Below are positions 20,180 to 31,668 of a DNA stretch of 64,000 nt, in pieces. The stretch is from NCBI GenBank assembly GCA_002005505.1, contig KV908673.1, positions 73,761 to 137,760 on the forward strand, written 5' to 3'. Position 1 is the first letter of the stretch; every line of letters begins with the position of its first letter. Below the pieces are notes generated by a model. That model was not told the origin of the DNA. It made no database searches and saw only the letters and a program-made list of their open reading frames with translations. The position numbers were made by a program, and so were the translations under genes. Source of the stretch: Botryococcus braunii (lineage: Eukaryota > Chlorophyta > Trebouxiophyceae).

Positions 20180-21273
20180 TCACAAAAACTTGGCCAAACC
20201 AAGAGCCTCACGATGTCCCTGAAATATCTGCCTTGTTATAGGCTTGGTGAAAATGTCTGCCACATTTCTGGCTGACGGAACGTATTTCACATCAACCTGA
20301 CCCAATGCAATAGCTTCGCGAGCAAGGTGGAAGCTGATTGCAATATGCTTAGTGTGCTTCAAGAACACTGGATTTCTGAGATGATTGATGCATCCCTGAT
20401 TATCACAGTGAATCTTGACAGTCCACGGGGAAATGCCAATTTCCTCGAGGAAGCCTTTCACCCAGTTTGCCTCCTTGACAGCTGCACTTGCCGCCATGAA
20501 CTCAGCTTCTACGGTGGAAGTGGCCACTGCAGACTGCTTCTTGCTTCCCCAAACTACTGCTCCTCCAAACACGCGGATGACATAACCCATAGTAGAGAAA
20601 CGATGATCCTGATCTCCACCATAATCAGCATCTACGAAGCCCTCTAACGCTGTATCCTTCCCTCCAAGAACAAGAACCAGCTCTATCGTTCCCTTAAGAT
20701 ATTTCAGCACCCTGATGGCTTCATTCCAGTGTGCTGTGGTAGGATTAACCCTATACCGAGAGAGTACCCCCATAGCTTGAGCTATATCAGGCCTGGTGGT
20801 ATTGGCAATATATAATAATGACCCAACCAGCTCACAGTATCGGTGTCCTGGAGGCAAAATGCTCCCAGCACCAATAGTGTCACTGCTGTCTTTGGACATA
20901 GGCCTCTGAGTGGCTACAAAATCTTTAGTCAGTGGAGTGTCAGGCCCCAAAGACTCCAGATCCAGCCCAAATTTCTCTACTAGTGCATCAATCTTAGGGA
21001 TGCAGCTCAGTGAAATGAGCCCTTTATCCCTGTCTCTCATCACTTGGCAGCCCAAGAAATCCTTCACCTCTCCCAAATCATGAATGGTGAATTCTTGCTT
21101 GAGCAACCCCTTCACTCTCTCAATCTCTCCCATGCCCTTGGAAACTATCAGGAGATCATCCACATAGATTAGCACAAATGACTTTCCTCCATCTACTGAA
21201 CACTTCACATAGACCCCAGCATCACTCTTACACACCTCATATCCCATGGTATGCAGCTTCTCATTAAGGGTCT
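20180..21273 (-). pseudogene. pol: Cop1-b pol, C-terminal RT and RNase H
   Basis: Second half of the copia RT (catalytic YVDDLLIV near 21154-21165) and the complete RNase H (FVDADYGGD, STVEAEFMAAS, HCDNQGC, ADIFTKPI). It stays open from the Cop2 insertion point to the natural stop. Its N-terminal half is at 28326-29043. Confidence 0.92.
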
Positions 21274-21974
21274 TGTTGAGTTGTGAACATACATTATAGA
21301 ATGCCTTGTGCTTTAGATGATCTTCAAATGTACATTATTAGGATACGGGTCCACTATTCACATAAGGTACCTCAAGACACGTTCGGAGGAGGTCTATTTC
21401 GAACATAAGGTACAATCTGATCTAGATTACGCGTTTTTGTGAAAGGACTATTAAAGCTGCGATCACCGCATAGTCGAGCAACTGGTTTGGAAAGATACTG
21501 GGCACATAAGGATGCCAGTCTTGTTCATGCAGTTGCATGTGTCTAAAGAGCAGACAGTCGTCAAGGACTGTAGCTGGAGAGGCACGAACTTACGACCTGT
21601 CTGCTTGCTTACAGGTGCGGTGACGCAGGGTGTGTATTGGTAATGTGTTCATGTTTGATTGCTTGTTTGTAAGTGAACCATTTTAGTGGACAATCAAGTC
21701 TCCCAAACAGCTAAGGGACGGAGTCTTGATTGAGTATAGGAAGGTACTTGCTTTCAGCCGTCAGGAGCTTATCCGTGTGTAGATGCTCATTGACAGATCA
21801 ACATGTAACGGAACTGGTTTGGAAAGATACTGGGCACATAAGCATGCCAGTCTTGTTCATGCAGTCGCATGTGTCTAAAGAGCAGACAGTCGTCAAGGAC
21901 TGTAGCTGGAGAGGCACGAACTTACGACCTGTCTGCTTGCTTACAGGATACGCCACTGCCCATAACCTTTTACA
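21274..21974 (+). repeat. Cop2 5' LTR with internal duplication
   Basis: 701 bp, TGTTGAG...TTTTACA. Contains two 136-bp direct repeats at 21480-21615 and 21812-21947 (period 332). The sequence is unrelated by eye to the Cop1 LTR, yet it has the same two-repeat layout. Confidence 0.95.
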
Positions 21975-21987
21975 GGTTATGGGCCCA
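21975..21987 (+). other. Cop2 primer-binding site (initiator tRNA-Met anticodon arm)
   Basis: GGTTATGGGCCCA directly after the 5' LTR, the same 13 bases as the Cop1 PBS. Complementary to the anticodon arm of plant initiator tRNA-Met. Confidence 0.8.
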
Positions 21988-22389
21988 CGCCCTTCCAGCT
22001 GAGCCAAGGGCAGACAGGAGTGCATGGCATCATCGGATGCATCTGTACTGGGTTTTCCACGGACTCGCCTGACGGCAAGAAGAAGTAAAAAAAGAACAAC
22101 TGGATATTCACTCAGAAGGCCTACCGACAGAGTCTTCAATATCTTGGGAAGTTTTTTTTTTTCGTGAAGTGACCTGAGATTATCACCCGTCGTCGTTGTC
22201 GTGAGACCGTCAGTAGGTCCGGGTGGTCAGGCAATTGAATTGCTGAAGAATATTTTGCATATCTTGCATATTAAGGGTACATGCTAGACCTCGAAAGGGT
22301 GGAATACTTGAAAGTGCTGTGGTGTATGCCGGAAGGGTATACTTAAACCAGCTATGTCAGGCTGAACGCTGTGAGAGCAAGTGAAGTGT
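21988..22389 (+). other. Cop2 5' untranslated leader
   Basis: About 400 bp between PBS and gag. In Cop1 this region carries ORF0; here I find no comparable ORF. Contains a T-run near 22151. Confidence 0.7.
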
Positions 22390-23499
22390 ATGACCAGACC
22401 TCAAACTCGTTCCCAAAGCAAGGTTTCTGAAAGTAATTCCAGCAGTACAGAGACTATGGCAACACCAGCAGGAGGCAGCACGGCCTCCTCAGGAGCTGGA
22501 CAGTCAGGACAGACCACTAGAGGCACTGCAGCCAGCTCGTATGCATACACGATGAACTCCTCCAATCCCAAGATGTCTACACAGCTGAAGGCTGATCGCA
22601 CAAATTTCAGGGCCTGGCGTGAAGAGATGGCGTCCTGCGCGATGCAAAAAGGAGCAATGGGAGCGCTGGAGACAGCTATGCCTAAGACCGCAGAGAACGC
22701 AGCAGTAAAACATTTCATTTTGCAGTCTGTCCCGTCCATGTGGCACGACGAAGTCAAACAGCGGGGGAGCGCTTTTGACTTCATTCAGTGGATGGCAGAC
22801 CGCTGCACTGGAGGGAAGGACAGGGAAATCAACGAGAAGTGGATCAAGGGGCTCAAACAGGGCATGGTAAAGGGAGAGACAGTGCAAGAATGGTGCCACC
22901 GAGTCATCAGTATTGCCGCCTCCCTGGAGGCCAATAACCATCAGCTGAGCGACCGCCAGATCTGCAGGTATATGTATAAGGGACTACCTGCAGTCTTGCA
23001 GAACGACGCTTGGGCAATTACCTCCGCCAAGTCCGACCCCTACAACATGCTGGAGACGATCCTCACTGCCATTGAGAACTTGGAGTACCAGGATATCCCG
23101 CTGGCAGAGTCAGTGCAAGTCACAGCATCAGCTGCAGCAGTTATGGCAGCAGCAGCAGCAGCCGTGCCAGCTCAGGGTGGAATCCCTGGGCCTCCCCAAG
23201 GCGCTGGAGCTGCACCGGGCGCTGGAGCAGCACCAGGAGTGGGAGCTGGAGCACCTGCTGATGGTCAGGCCCCCCATGGCCCTTCAGCTCACAACGCTGG
23301 AGGCAGGGGGCGAGGGTCTGGACGTGGCAGGAGGCCAAAGGAGGAACTGGCGTGTCGCTTCTGCAACGAGACGGGACATTTCTGGAGGGAGTGCCTGGAA
23401 CTGAAGAGGCTGCAAGCTCTACGTGGCACAATGCAAGCTGCAAGTGCGGGCCCAGCTGCGTGGTGGGGCACTGGAGCTCCTCAGCAACAAGCCAGCTAG
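22390..23499 (+). CDS. gag: Cop2 gag
   Basis: Copia gag of 369 codons from the first ATG (the frame is open a little further upstream but starts with GTG). It has a gag core (KADRTNFRAWREEM, YKGLPAVLQ), an Ala-rich stretch, a Gly/Ala/Pro-rich linker and a complete zinc knuckle CRFCNETGHFWREC. It ends at TAG (23497); protease continues in the same frame after a second TAG at 23590. In Cop1 gag and protease are one frame, so these two stops are probably decay. Confidence 0.88.
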   Translation: MTRPQTRSQSKVSESNSSSTETMATPAGGSTASSGAGQSGQTTRGTAASSYAYTMNSSNPKMSTQLKADRTNFRAWREEMASCAMQKGAMGALETAMPKTAENAAVKHFILQSVPSMWHDEVKQRGSAFDFIQWMADRCTGGKDREINEKWIKGLKQGMVKGETVQEWCHRVISIAASLEANNHQLSDRQICRYMYKGLPAVLQNDAWAITSAKSDPYNMLETILTAIENLEYQDIPLAESVQVTASAAAVMAAAAAAVPAQGGIPGPPQGAGAAPGAGAAPGVGAGAPADGQAPHGPSAHNAGGRGRGSGRGRRPKEELACRFCNETGHFWRECLELKRLQALRGTMQAASAGPAAWWGTGAPQQQAS

Positions 23500-23631
23500 T
23501 GGGATGCTGGCCAGTCCAGAGGAGGCCCTCCCGTGGCACCCTCACATGCTCCTGGATCTGTGTCCACTATCTTCCCCTTCTTCCCAGGCTAGCATCTCCC
23601 ACCACCACCTCCTCCAGGTGCTGGTGAGCCT

Positions 23632-26373
23632 ATGTTCGTTTCGTTGAATGTGCTTACCCCTACGTCTCATGGGGCTTTCAGTACCTCGTGGCTGATAGAT
23701 AGTGGTGCATCGGTGCACCTTGTAAATGATCTGTCTTTACTACACAACCCAATCTTGCATGCCCAACCCCTCCCTCTTCATTTGGCCACTTCTGATGCCA
23801 AAGGAGGGATAGTTGCAACTGGGTCTGTGTGTCTGGTCAATGCCAGACAAGAGGTGTTTTGGCTGCATAATGTGCAGTGTGTGCCCACTGCACACACTAA
23901 TCTGATTTCTGTCACAGGAGCCATTCAGGATGGAGCATCATTCCTCACTGACAGTGCAGGTGGGTACACGACCATGAAAGGCCCAGCCGGCTGGTCTGGT
24001 AAGATAGCCAGAGAGCGAGGGCTGTTTTTTTTAGAATGGGTGTGTCCCGTCAAGAGCCAGCATGATGCGCAGCCACAGTCCAGTCCTCATGTGGCCTCGT
24101 ATCATGCCAGGAAAGGGCACGTGTGTACAGATCGACTACTGTGGCATGCAAGGTTGGGGCATCCTGGGGTTAAGAGTATGACAAGGTTGGACAACGAAGA
24201 CCTGGTCACTGGGATCAATGTGTCCCTTGCTCCATGCTCAGAGTGCTCTCCCCAGTGTGAGTCATGTATACAAGGGAAACATTCTCGCCCCCCCTTTCCA
24301 GCTTCCTCTAGGCCTGCAGAGAGTGTTTTAGATAGAGTGCATGTGGACACTGTGGGTCCCATTTCACCAGCTGCAATCACAGGAGAGCGTTTTTGGGTTA
24401 CTGTTGTTGATGAAAAATCCCATCTGATAGCCTCATTGGCAGTGAAGTCGAAAGAAGCCATTCCCAAGGCCCTCATTGAGCTCTTGAAGTACTGGCAGAC
24501 ATTTCATGAGAAAGTGGTGAAGTGTGTGAGATCTGACAGAGGGACAGAATTTCTGAATCAGCAGTTCAAAGAATTTTGTGCTCAGCAGGGCACTAAAATG
24601 GAGACCTCAGCTCCATCCACGCCTCAGCAAAATGGACTTGCTGAGCGCATGAATCGGACTTTGAAGGAGCGCACAAGGACCCTGTTGGTGCACGCTGCAG
24701 CAGACCCTTCCTTGTGGAAGGAGGCACTGGAGTCTGCCACCCTGCTGTACAACGTGGGCCCCACCACAGGCAGGCCTCTGACCCCTACTGAGATGTTCTA
24801 TGGGGTAAAGCCTGATGTTGCTTCCTTGCGCACATGGGGCTGTGTGGCACATGTTCACATTCCCCCAGGTCAGCGGTCTGTATTTGGACCAAAGACCATT
24901 CCAGGCATGTTCACTGGGTATTGCCCACAGTCCAAGGCCTATCGAGTGTACGTAGGCAATGGTGTATGGAAAGAGAGCAGGGATGTTACATTCCTTGAGC
25001 ATTTGAGAGGAGGGGAGAGAGTGGGTATGTCTAAGGTGCAACCTGGATCCTCTCAATGGCTCTCAGGAGCGTCCTCGCAGGGCAGGGGAGGCAATTCCAA
25101 TGTCCCCAGCTCACCAACAGCCATTCCCGTGAATTTTTGGGAAGCAGAGGATGACCCAGTGGTGGAGTGCAAGCCCACTGGATCTCCTGCTACCACTGCC
25201 AGCTCTCCAGAGGATCACAGCAGGCTGAGGAGCTCAGTCGGACCTGTGGCTGGAGCCCCCAGCAGCCAGGATGGTTCCCCTGCCACTTCAGAGACCTCAC
25301 AACAGTCATGGTCAGTGCTGGGCCATCTTCAAAATTTAGCTCGGGGGGGTGCTGAAACGCACTCGCAGCTGGACAAACTGCAGAAGATGCAGGAGGGGGT
25401 CAGGTTCCAGGGGAAGTCTCAACATAGACTTCCCCCAGGAACCACCCTCACAAGGGATCAGCGTTATGAACAGCGCCAGGCTAGGAGGGACTCAGGGGTC
25501 CCCATGCATGACCCTGGCGCAGGCCAGGTACTTGTGAGTGAGCCACCCTTGGTAGGTCTCCCTGATTTGCAGAGGCAGGTTGAGACAGGGGAGGCTATGC
25601 TTGGAGAAGATGTTAGCGAGAAGAGTAGTGGGCTAGAAGTGCCAGCAGCAGGGGAAGCACGTAGTCAAGTTGAGCTGGGAACCAGTCATGCTTATGGGGT
25701 GCAGCCTGACACAGTAGGCGCAGCTCAGGAAAGTCAGAGTAGTGTACCTAGGTGTGAGTCCAGGAGAGAGAGAGAGCTGCTGCTTCCACCTGCATTGAGA
25801 AAGGTGAGAGATTGTAATGGTGGAGCGCATGAGTCTGACAGTTCAAAAGAGAGAGTTGGGGAGGGCTCTGGCAGTTCTGGCTGTACTGCAGGATCTCAAC
25901 ATAAGGTACAAAATGTACCTTATTCTGGGAACCAGGATCAGAGGGATATAAAAGACAACAGTCCTAGGAGTGCCGACAGTACTGCAGAGTCTCAGCATAA
26001 GGTACAAAATGTACCTTATGTCAAGCTGGGAAAGGTTCACGTGCCATCTAACCTGAGGGAAGCCCAATGCTCCCCTCAGTGGGATTTTTGGCAACAAGCA
26101 ATGAGGGAAGAGATGGATTCCCTTGATACCCATGAGGTTCTAGAGTATGTGGACAGACCACATGGACAAAAAGTTATTCCTGTCCATTGGATATTCTCCA
26201 CTAAAATTGATGCACATGGGAATGTTACTCGCTTTAAAGCGAGGTTAGTTGCCCAAGGGTGTAGACAGATCCCTGGGATAGATGTTGGGGAGGTATTTGC
26301 ACCCACCAGCAGCTATGGGGCAAGGAGGGCTGTGCTGGCAGTGGCTGCCACACAGAATCTTGAGATCCACTAA
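23632..26373 (+). pseudogene. pol: Cop2 pol: protease, integrase, linker, RT N-terminus
   Basis: Open frame of 913 codons. Aspartic protease (WLIDSGASVHLV); integrase HHCC (HARLGHPG, then CESCIQGKH) and catalytic motifs VDTVGP, SDRGTEF, NGLAERMNR. The GKP-like tail is followed by a long Ser/Gly/Gln-rich linker with a duplicated QHKVQNVPY segment, then the RT start (SPQWDFWQQAMREEM, HWIFSTKIDAHG, GCRQIPGIDV). Stops at TAA (26371) where Cop1 has CAA (EIHQVD), a C-to-T nonsense change. RT continues in the same frame. Confidence 0.92.
25901..26020 (+). repeat. Two near-identical palindromes in the Cop2 linker
   Basis: ATAAGGTAC-AAAAT-GTACCTTAT at 25901-25923 and CATAAGGTAC-AAAAT-GTACCTTATG at 25996-26020. 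Arms are 9 and 10 bp with the same 5-base loop. CATAAGGTAC also occurs twice in each Cop2 LTR. Confidence 0.8.
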
Positions 26374-27599
26374 GTGGATATCAAGACGGCTTTTCTCAAT
26401 GGAGAGTTGGAGGAAGAGGTCTATGTGACTCAACCACCAGGATTTGAGAATGGCAACACGAGGGTTGTGTGCAAGCTCAGGAAGGCACTATACGGTCTAA
26501 AACAAGCCCCACGGGCTTGGCACAAGACCTTGACCGACAAGTTGAGCGTGATGGGGTATAGTGTGTGCAAGAGTGATGCGGGTGTATACATCAGGAGGGC
26601 CCCTGATGGCAACCTGTCCTTTATTCTTGTTTATGTTGATGATCTTCTCATAGTTGCCAGATTGGTTGCAGAGATTGAGTGGGGGAAAGAGTTGTTGAAG
26701 AAGGACTTCACCATCCATGATTTGGGAGAGGTGAATGATTTCCTGGGGTGTCAGGTCCTACGCAATAGAGTTCAGAGCACTATTTCCATGAGTTGCACTC
26801 CCAAGATTGATGCTCTTGTGGAAAAGTTTGGTGTTGCTGATGATGGGCGTGTGGTTGATACCCCCATGTCCAAGGACTTCGTGGCTAGCAGCAGACCCGA
26901 GTCCTCAGATGGGGCAGGTACCCCACTGCCACCTGATCATCGGTACTGTGAGTTGATTGGATCGTTGCTATATACCCGGCCTGACATTTCTCAGGCGGTT
27001 GGAGTGTTGTCAAGGTACAGAATGACACCCACTACCTCACACTGGAATGAGGCCATTCGAGTGCTGAAGTACTTGAGAGATACGAGAGAATTAGCTCTTA
27101 CTCTGGGTGGAAAGGGGCCTGAGCTAGAAGGCTATGTTGATGCCGACTATGCTGGGGACCTGGACCACAGGTATTCCACCACTGGCTATGTTCTATCAGT
27201 CTATGGTAGTGGTTTGATGCCGTGGTTTGGGGAAGCAAGAAGCAGAGCTCAGTTGCTACCTCAACTGTGCAAGCCGAGTTTATGGCAGCCGGCCATATTG
27301 TGAAGGAAGCCAACTGGCTTAGGGGCTTCTTGGAAGAGATTGGAGCTGCACCTTGGAGAGTCAAAATTTTCTGTGACAACCAAGGATGCATTTCCAATTT
27401 ACGGAACCCCCTTTATTCCAAATTCACAAAGCATGTTGCAGTAAGCTTCCACTATGCTAGGGAAGCTATGGCACTTGGGCAGGTAGATATCATCTATGTA
27501 GAATCTGCTCGAAATGTGGCTGACATTATGACCAAGCCACTTGCTAAGCCCGTGTTTGTTGGTCATCGTGATTCACTAGGTTTGAGAAGATACACATAA
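26374..27599 (+). pseudogene. pol: Cop2 pol: RT and RNase H
   Basis: RT from [16 protein letters not shown] through the catalytic YVDDLLIV, then RNase H ([34 protein letters not shown]). Four residues are missing at SLLY-TRPD compared with Cop1 (SLLYIANTTRPD). A frameshift near 27220 moves the RNase H end (27222-27599) to another frame. Confidence 0.9.
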
Positions 27600-27619
27600 A
27601 GCATGCAGGCAAGGGGAAG

Positions 27620-28320
27620 TGTTGAGTTGTGAACATACATTATAGAATGCCTTGTGCTTTAGATGATCTTCAAATGTACATTATTAGGATACGGGTCCAC
27701 TATCCACATAAGGTACCTCAAGACACGTTCGGAGGAGGTCTATTTCGAACATAAGGTACAATCTGATTTAGATTACGCGTTAGTGTGAAAGGACTATTAA
27801 AGCTGCGATCACCGCATAGTCGAGCAACTGGTTTGGAAAGATACTGGGCACATAAGGATGCCAGTCTTGTTCATGCAGTTGCATGTGTCTAAAGAGCAGA
27901 CAGTCGTCAAGGACTGTAGCTGGAGAGCCACGAACTTACGACCTGTCTGCTTGCTTACAGGTGCGGTGACGCAGGGTGTGTATTGGTAATGTGTTCATGT
28001 TTGATTGCTTGTTTGTAAGTGAACCATCTTAGTGGACAATCAAGTCTCCCAAACAGCTAAGGGACGGAGTCTTGATTGAGTACAGGAAGGTACTTGCTTT
28101 CAGCCGTCAGGAGCTTATCCGTGTGTAGATGCTCATTGACAGATCAACATGTAACGGAACTGGTTTGGAAAGATACTGGGCACATAAGGATGCCAGTCTT
28201 GTTCATGCAGTTGCATGTGTCTAAAGAGCAGACAGTCGTCAAGGACTGTAGCTGGAGAGGCACGAACTTACGACCTGTCTGCTTGCTTACAGGATACGCC
28301 ACTGCCCATAACCTTTTACA
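27620..28320 (+). repeat. Cop2 3' LTR
   Basis: 701 bp, the same length and layout as the 5' LTR, preceded by the polypurine tract GCAAGGGGAAG and followed by the target copy GGTCT. Confidence 0.95.
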
Positions 28321-28325
28321 GGTCT

Positions 28326-28964
28326 TATGCCATGCCCTTGGTGCTTGCTTCAGGCCATACAAAGCCTTCTTCAAGCGACACACTGTGTTGCCATCCCCAT
28401 TCTCAAACCCAGGAGGTTGTGTGACATACACCTCCTCTTCCAATTCACCATTCAGAAATGCAGTTTTGACATCCACTTGATGAATCTCAAGACCCTCTTG
28501 TGCAGCCACTGATAGCAATGCTCTCCTAGACCCATAACTGCTGGTAGGTGCAAATACCTCCATGACATCTACTCCAGGGATTTGCCTACATCCCTGAGCT
28601 ACCAACCTTGCCTTAAACCTTAGCACATTACCATGAGCATCCATTTTCACTAAGAAAATCCAGTGAACTGGAATCACTTTATGACCACGAGGCCTGGTGA
28701 CATACTCCATCACCTCGTGGGCATCCAACGAATTCTGCTCTTCCTGCATGGCAGCCTTCCAGTATTCCCACTGGGGAGACTGCTGTGCCTCTCTCAAGCT
28801 TGAGGGCACGCTTATCTTGCTGAAACGCACTCCAGTATGCTTCCCCTTTTCTGCCTGGCTCTCAGCAGTGCTGCTCTCATTCTCTCTCTCACCCACTACT
28901 CTTCCACTGACTGTCGCCGTACTGCACGTTGGAACGGCCTGATCAGTTTCAGATTTCCCTCTCT

Positions 28965-29002
<38 letters not shown>

Positions 29003-29043
29003 CGACTCGCAGTTTGCCCTTTCAAGCTTACTGCTCCGCACAC
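28326..29043 (-). pseudogene. pol: Cop1-b pol, N-terminal RT
   Basis: RT start ([56 protein letters not shown]) cut by Cop2 in the WHKTL region. Its 5' side passes into a long GA repeat (28967-28999; encoded EREREREREQ) where the frame slips relative to the upstream integrase-linker frame. Confidence 0.9.
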
Positions 29044-30173
29044 TTACATCATTCTCCCAAACACAGGTTTCTCTCGGAAAGCTCTTGTAATCTGGGGTAA
29101 TCACACATTGTCGAAGCTTCCGATTCACCTCCTCATTCACACTCTTACATGTCTGACGAGTGGCAGTCTCGTCAGTTCTCTCACTAGCAGCCTGTGCACA
29201 CTGCAGGATTTGTGTGTCTGCTCCCTCTTGACGCTGTGCCAACGCCTCTCTCTCTCTCTCTCTTTCGTCCTCCCACTAAACATGAGCGCTGGGACGCTGG
29301 CCCAGCTGCGCGCTCACAAGCATGGCCCCCTTTTGTGTGGCTGGCACCACATTGTACCTGAGCTTCAGAGACTTGAACTGTGCAGTTCATGCTCTTCTCA
29401 CAGCACACATTGCTAACATCACTCTCAGGCACTGTACAAGTCCCACCCAGGCAACTCAGCTCACTTGGACCAGTTTCAGTCTGTTCAGAGACTGTCCCCC
29501 TTTCATCGCTCACATGTGACACAGGTCTCTCATGATTCTGACCCATGTCTTGCACTTCCCCTGGTTCCTTTGACTCACTGTCACATTCAGTCACCCCTCT
29601 CGCCCACAGCTCTCTCCCTTCTCCTGTGCCAGCAGGAGTTCACGTGCAGCGGTTCGATGCTCGTAGCGTTGTGATCTCGTCAGTCCGTCCGGAGGCTGGT
29701 CTGCGTTGTCTGGCAGTGGGTCTCGGAGAGACTGCTGTGCCCGCTCCAAAGCATGTTGATGCGCTCTACCGTCGGGATTTCCTCTTGCCATTCGACGGAG
29801 TGTCTCCACCATGCCGGACTGGTCCAGATCCAGTGGATGAGTTCCTCCCGGTGATCCAGTGACATGGTCAGTGGAGGCTTCCTCCAGGAGGCACTTCCCC
29901 TGACCGACAGGCTCGGTTGCAGCCTCGTCAGGGGTTTCTGGGAGGGTGCTGTCAGGTCTGTTGCTGGACCAGGGTATGCTGATAGCGCCATTCCGGGTAC
30001 TGGTTTGGAGGAGATTAGCGGGAAGTTCACTGTCTTGCTGTTGTAGTTGCAGTCCTTCAGGATACGAAAACTGCTGAGGCTGTCCAGGAAGGATGTTTAT
30101 TCCCACTCTGGAGGCCCCTCGAATGTGCTCTACAAATTGCACATCTCTCTCTCCCGCCAGACTCCCCCTCCTA
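29044..30173 (-). pseudogene. pol: Cop1-b pol, integrase C-terminal tail and variable linker
   Basis: Several overlapping minus-strand frames together correspond to the Cop1-a segment from QFVEHIRGA (integrase tail) through LTRSQRYEHRTAARELLLAQ to the charged linker. At least two frameshifts are needed to read it through. Cut at 30173 by Gyp2. The segment diverges much faster than the enzymatic domains. Confidence 0.8.
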
Positions 30174-30648
30174 TGTAATAACTCGGAATATATAAGGAAG
30201 TAAGGCAGGAAGGGAGCAAGGAACGAGGCGCGACACGAGGTCCGTCACTTGGGGCAAGCAAGCGTTTACAAGAACCACCCCACCACACAGCTTACCCTTG
30301 TGGTTTCTCCAGTTCTGTCCTCTAGTGTTAATCTACTCGGCACGCGGGTTCCTAGCCAGGGGACGCCTATGATTCGAACTCGGCCCATGTACGACTTATG
30401 TCCCTCTATCCTTCGTGAGAGCCCTAGATCGTCCACTCGTTGGCGTGCTAACGGTGACAACTATTGTCATCAAACACACGCAATGACGGAGTGCCGACTA
30501 TGCATGGCGTAAGCAACCATCACCGACGGAAGGGGCTACTCTCGTTCGAGCGGCTAACCACGTGGCTCCCACGGGCGTGCAGTATGGCGCCAAAGGGCGT
30601 CTCCCGCAAATGTCCCGAAATGCTCGGAAATCCTCGCATTCCTTTACA
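30174..30648 (-). repeat. Gyp2 3' LTR
   Basis: 475 bp. It has about 11 extra bases (around GCAAGCGTTTA) relative to the 5' LTR, and a few substitutions. On the element strand the bases before it form a purine tract (TAAGGGGGGATAA). Confidence 0.94.
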
Positions 30649-31668
30649 TTATCCCCCCCTTAGTCCTTTGCATGTCCTCATGCAAACCCACTCAAGGATT
30701 TTCACTGAGAAGAACAACCAGAGAAACCGGTAAACTGGACGGCCCAAACCTCCAACTGCCATCTGACCCCTGCCGAATTGGTGGTTCATGGGGTCCCCAC
30801 TTCCAATGTATAATATCTCCAAGTAAACACTTCCTTGCCATTTATTTTTTTATGGCTTTTCTAGTACACTAGGTAGACTTGCGTCTAATCTTATTCGAAG
30901 AACAAACATAAAAAAACAAGTGTCCCATTTCCCAAGTCCAAGAGAACATAAGAATCTAATCCAAAAAACATTTAACACAAAAGAATAATTCAAGTGCTTA
31001 AGTCCAAAAAGTAGGGAACTTCCATGGAGAAGTTCCATGCTCCCAATGAGTCCCGTTCCCGTAATGGATGATCCCAAGTCAACATACTGTACAAATCCGC
31101 ATAAGGTACAAATTCCAGTTCATGCCGAACGACTCGGGGTGCGTTGGCTCTGAACCATGATCCAAAAGGAACAAACAAACAAACAAACAAAGAAACAAAG
31201 TCCAACGTTCCCAAAAGTCCAAACAACAACAAACACTTCCAAGGTCCAAGGTTTTTAGAGAGTCCAAGTCCCCCCCTATTGACATAGACAGTCCAAGACC
31301 TGCCAATCACATAGAAGAATCCCCAATCCCTCTCCAATTTCCAAGTCCCCTCCAGTCACATAGTCCACCAATCACCAGAAAAGTGCCCAGGATCCACAAC
31401 TGATTGCTTGTGCTAGCAGGTGTACTCCCCCCCCCCACCTATCCAAAGCGTGCAGACTCCGGGCTGCAACATGCCATGGTGTGTGACATCTGTCCACCCA
31501 CACCGGAGTGGGCGACCCACTCCCAATCCCATCCCGAGGGGGTGCACACATTTGCAATCCTACCACCGGCTTGTCTGTGCAGATCCTTGCGTACCCGACA
31601 AGGACTCCCTCCTAAAGAGAGCAAAGACAAGGTAACCGACCGGAGGAGCGGGCAGCAGGGGGAAGGCC
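30649..31668 (-). other. Gyp2 3' untranslated region
   Basis: About 1 kb without a convincing gene between the pol stop and the 3' LTR. Rich in short GTCCAA/TTGGAC repeats, similar in style to the Gyp1 3' UTR. Contains an (ACAA)n stretch at about 31172-31190. Confidence 0.75.

Larger units (their letters stand above)
21274..28320 (+). mobile_element. Cop2, Ty1/Copia element of a second family, inserted in Cop1-b RT
   Basis: Plus-strand copia element with two 701-bp LTRs and target duplication GGTCT (21269-21273 and 28321-28325). Order: PBS, gag, protease, integrase, RT, RNase H, polypurine tract AGGCAAGGGGAAG. By eye about nine substitutions separate the LTRs. There is no ORF0. Pol has three in-frame stops, a small deletion and a frameshift, so this copy is inactive. 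Confidence 0.96.

Noticed and set aside
22390..22430. H3-like start in Cop2 gag (TRPQTRSQS)
   Set aside because: Only scattered Arg/Thr/Gln agreement with the H3 tail and a different protein context; too weak.
28144..28325. Extension of the Cop1-b RT frame into CKRLWAVAYPVSKQ and so on
   Set aside because: This part is the Cop2 3' LTR read by chance in frame after the insertion site.
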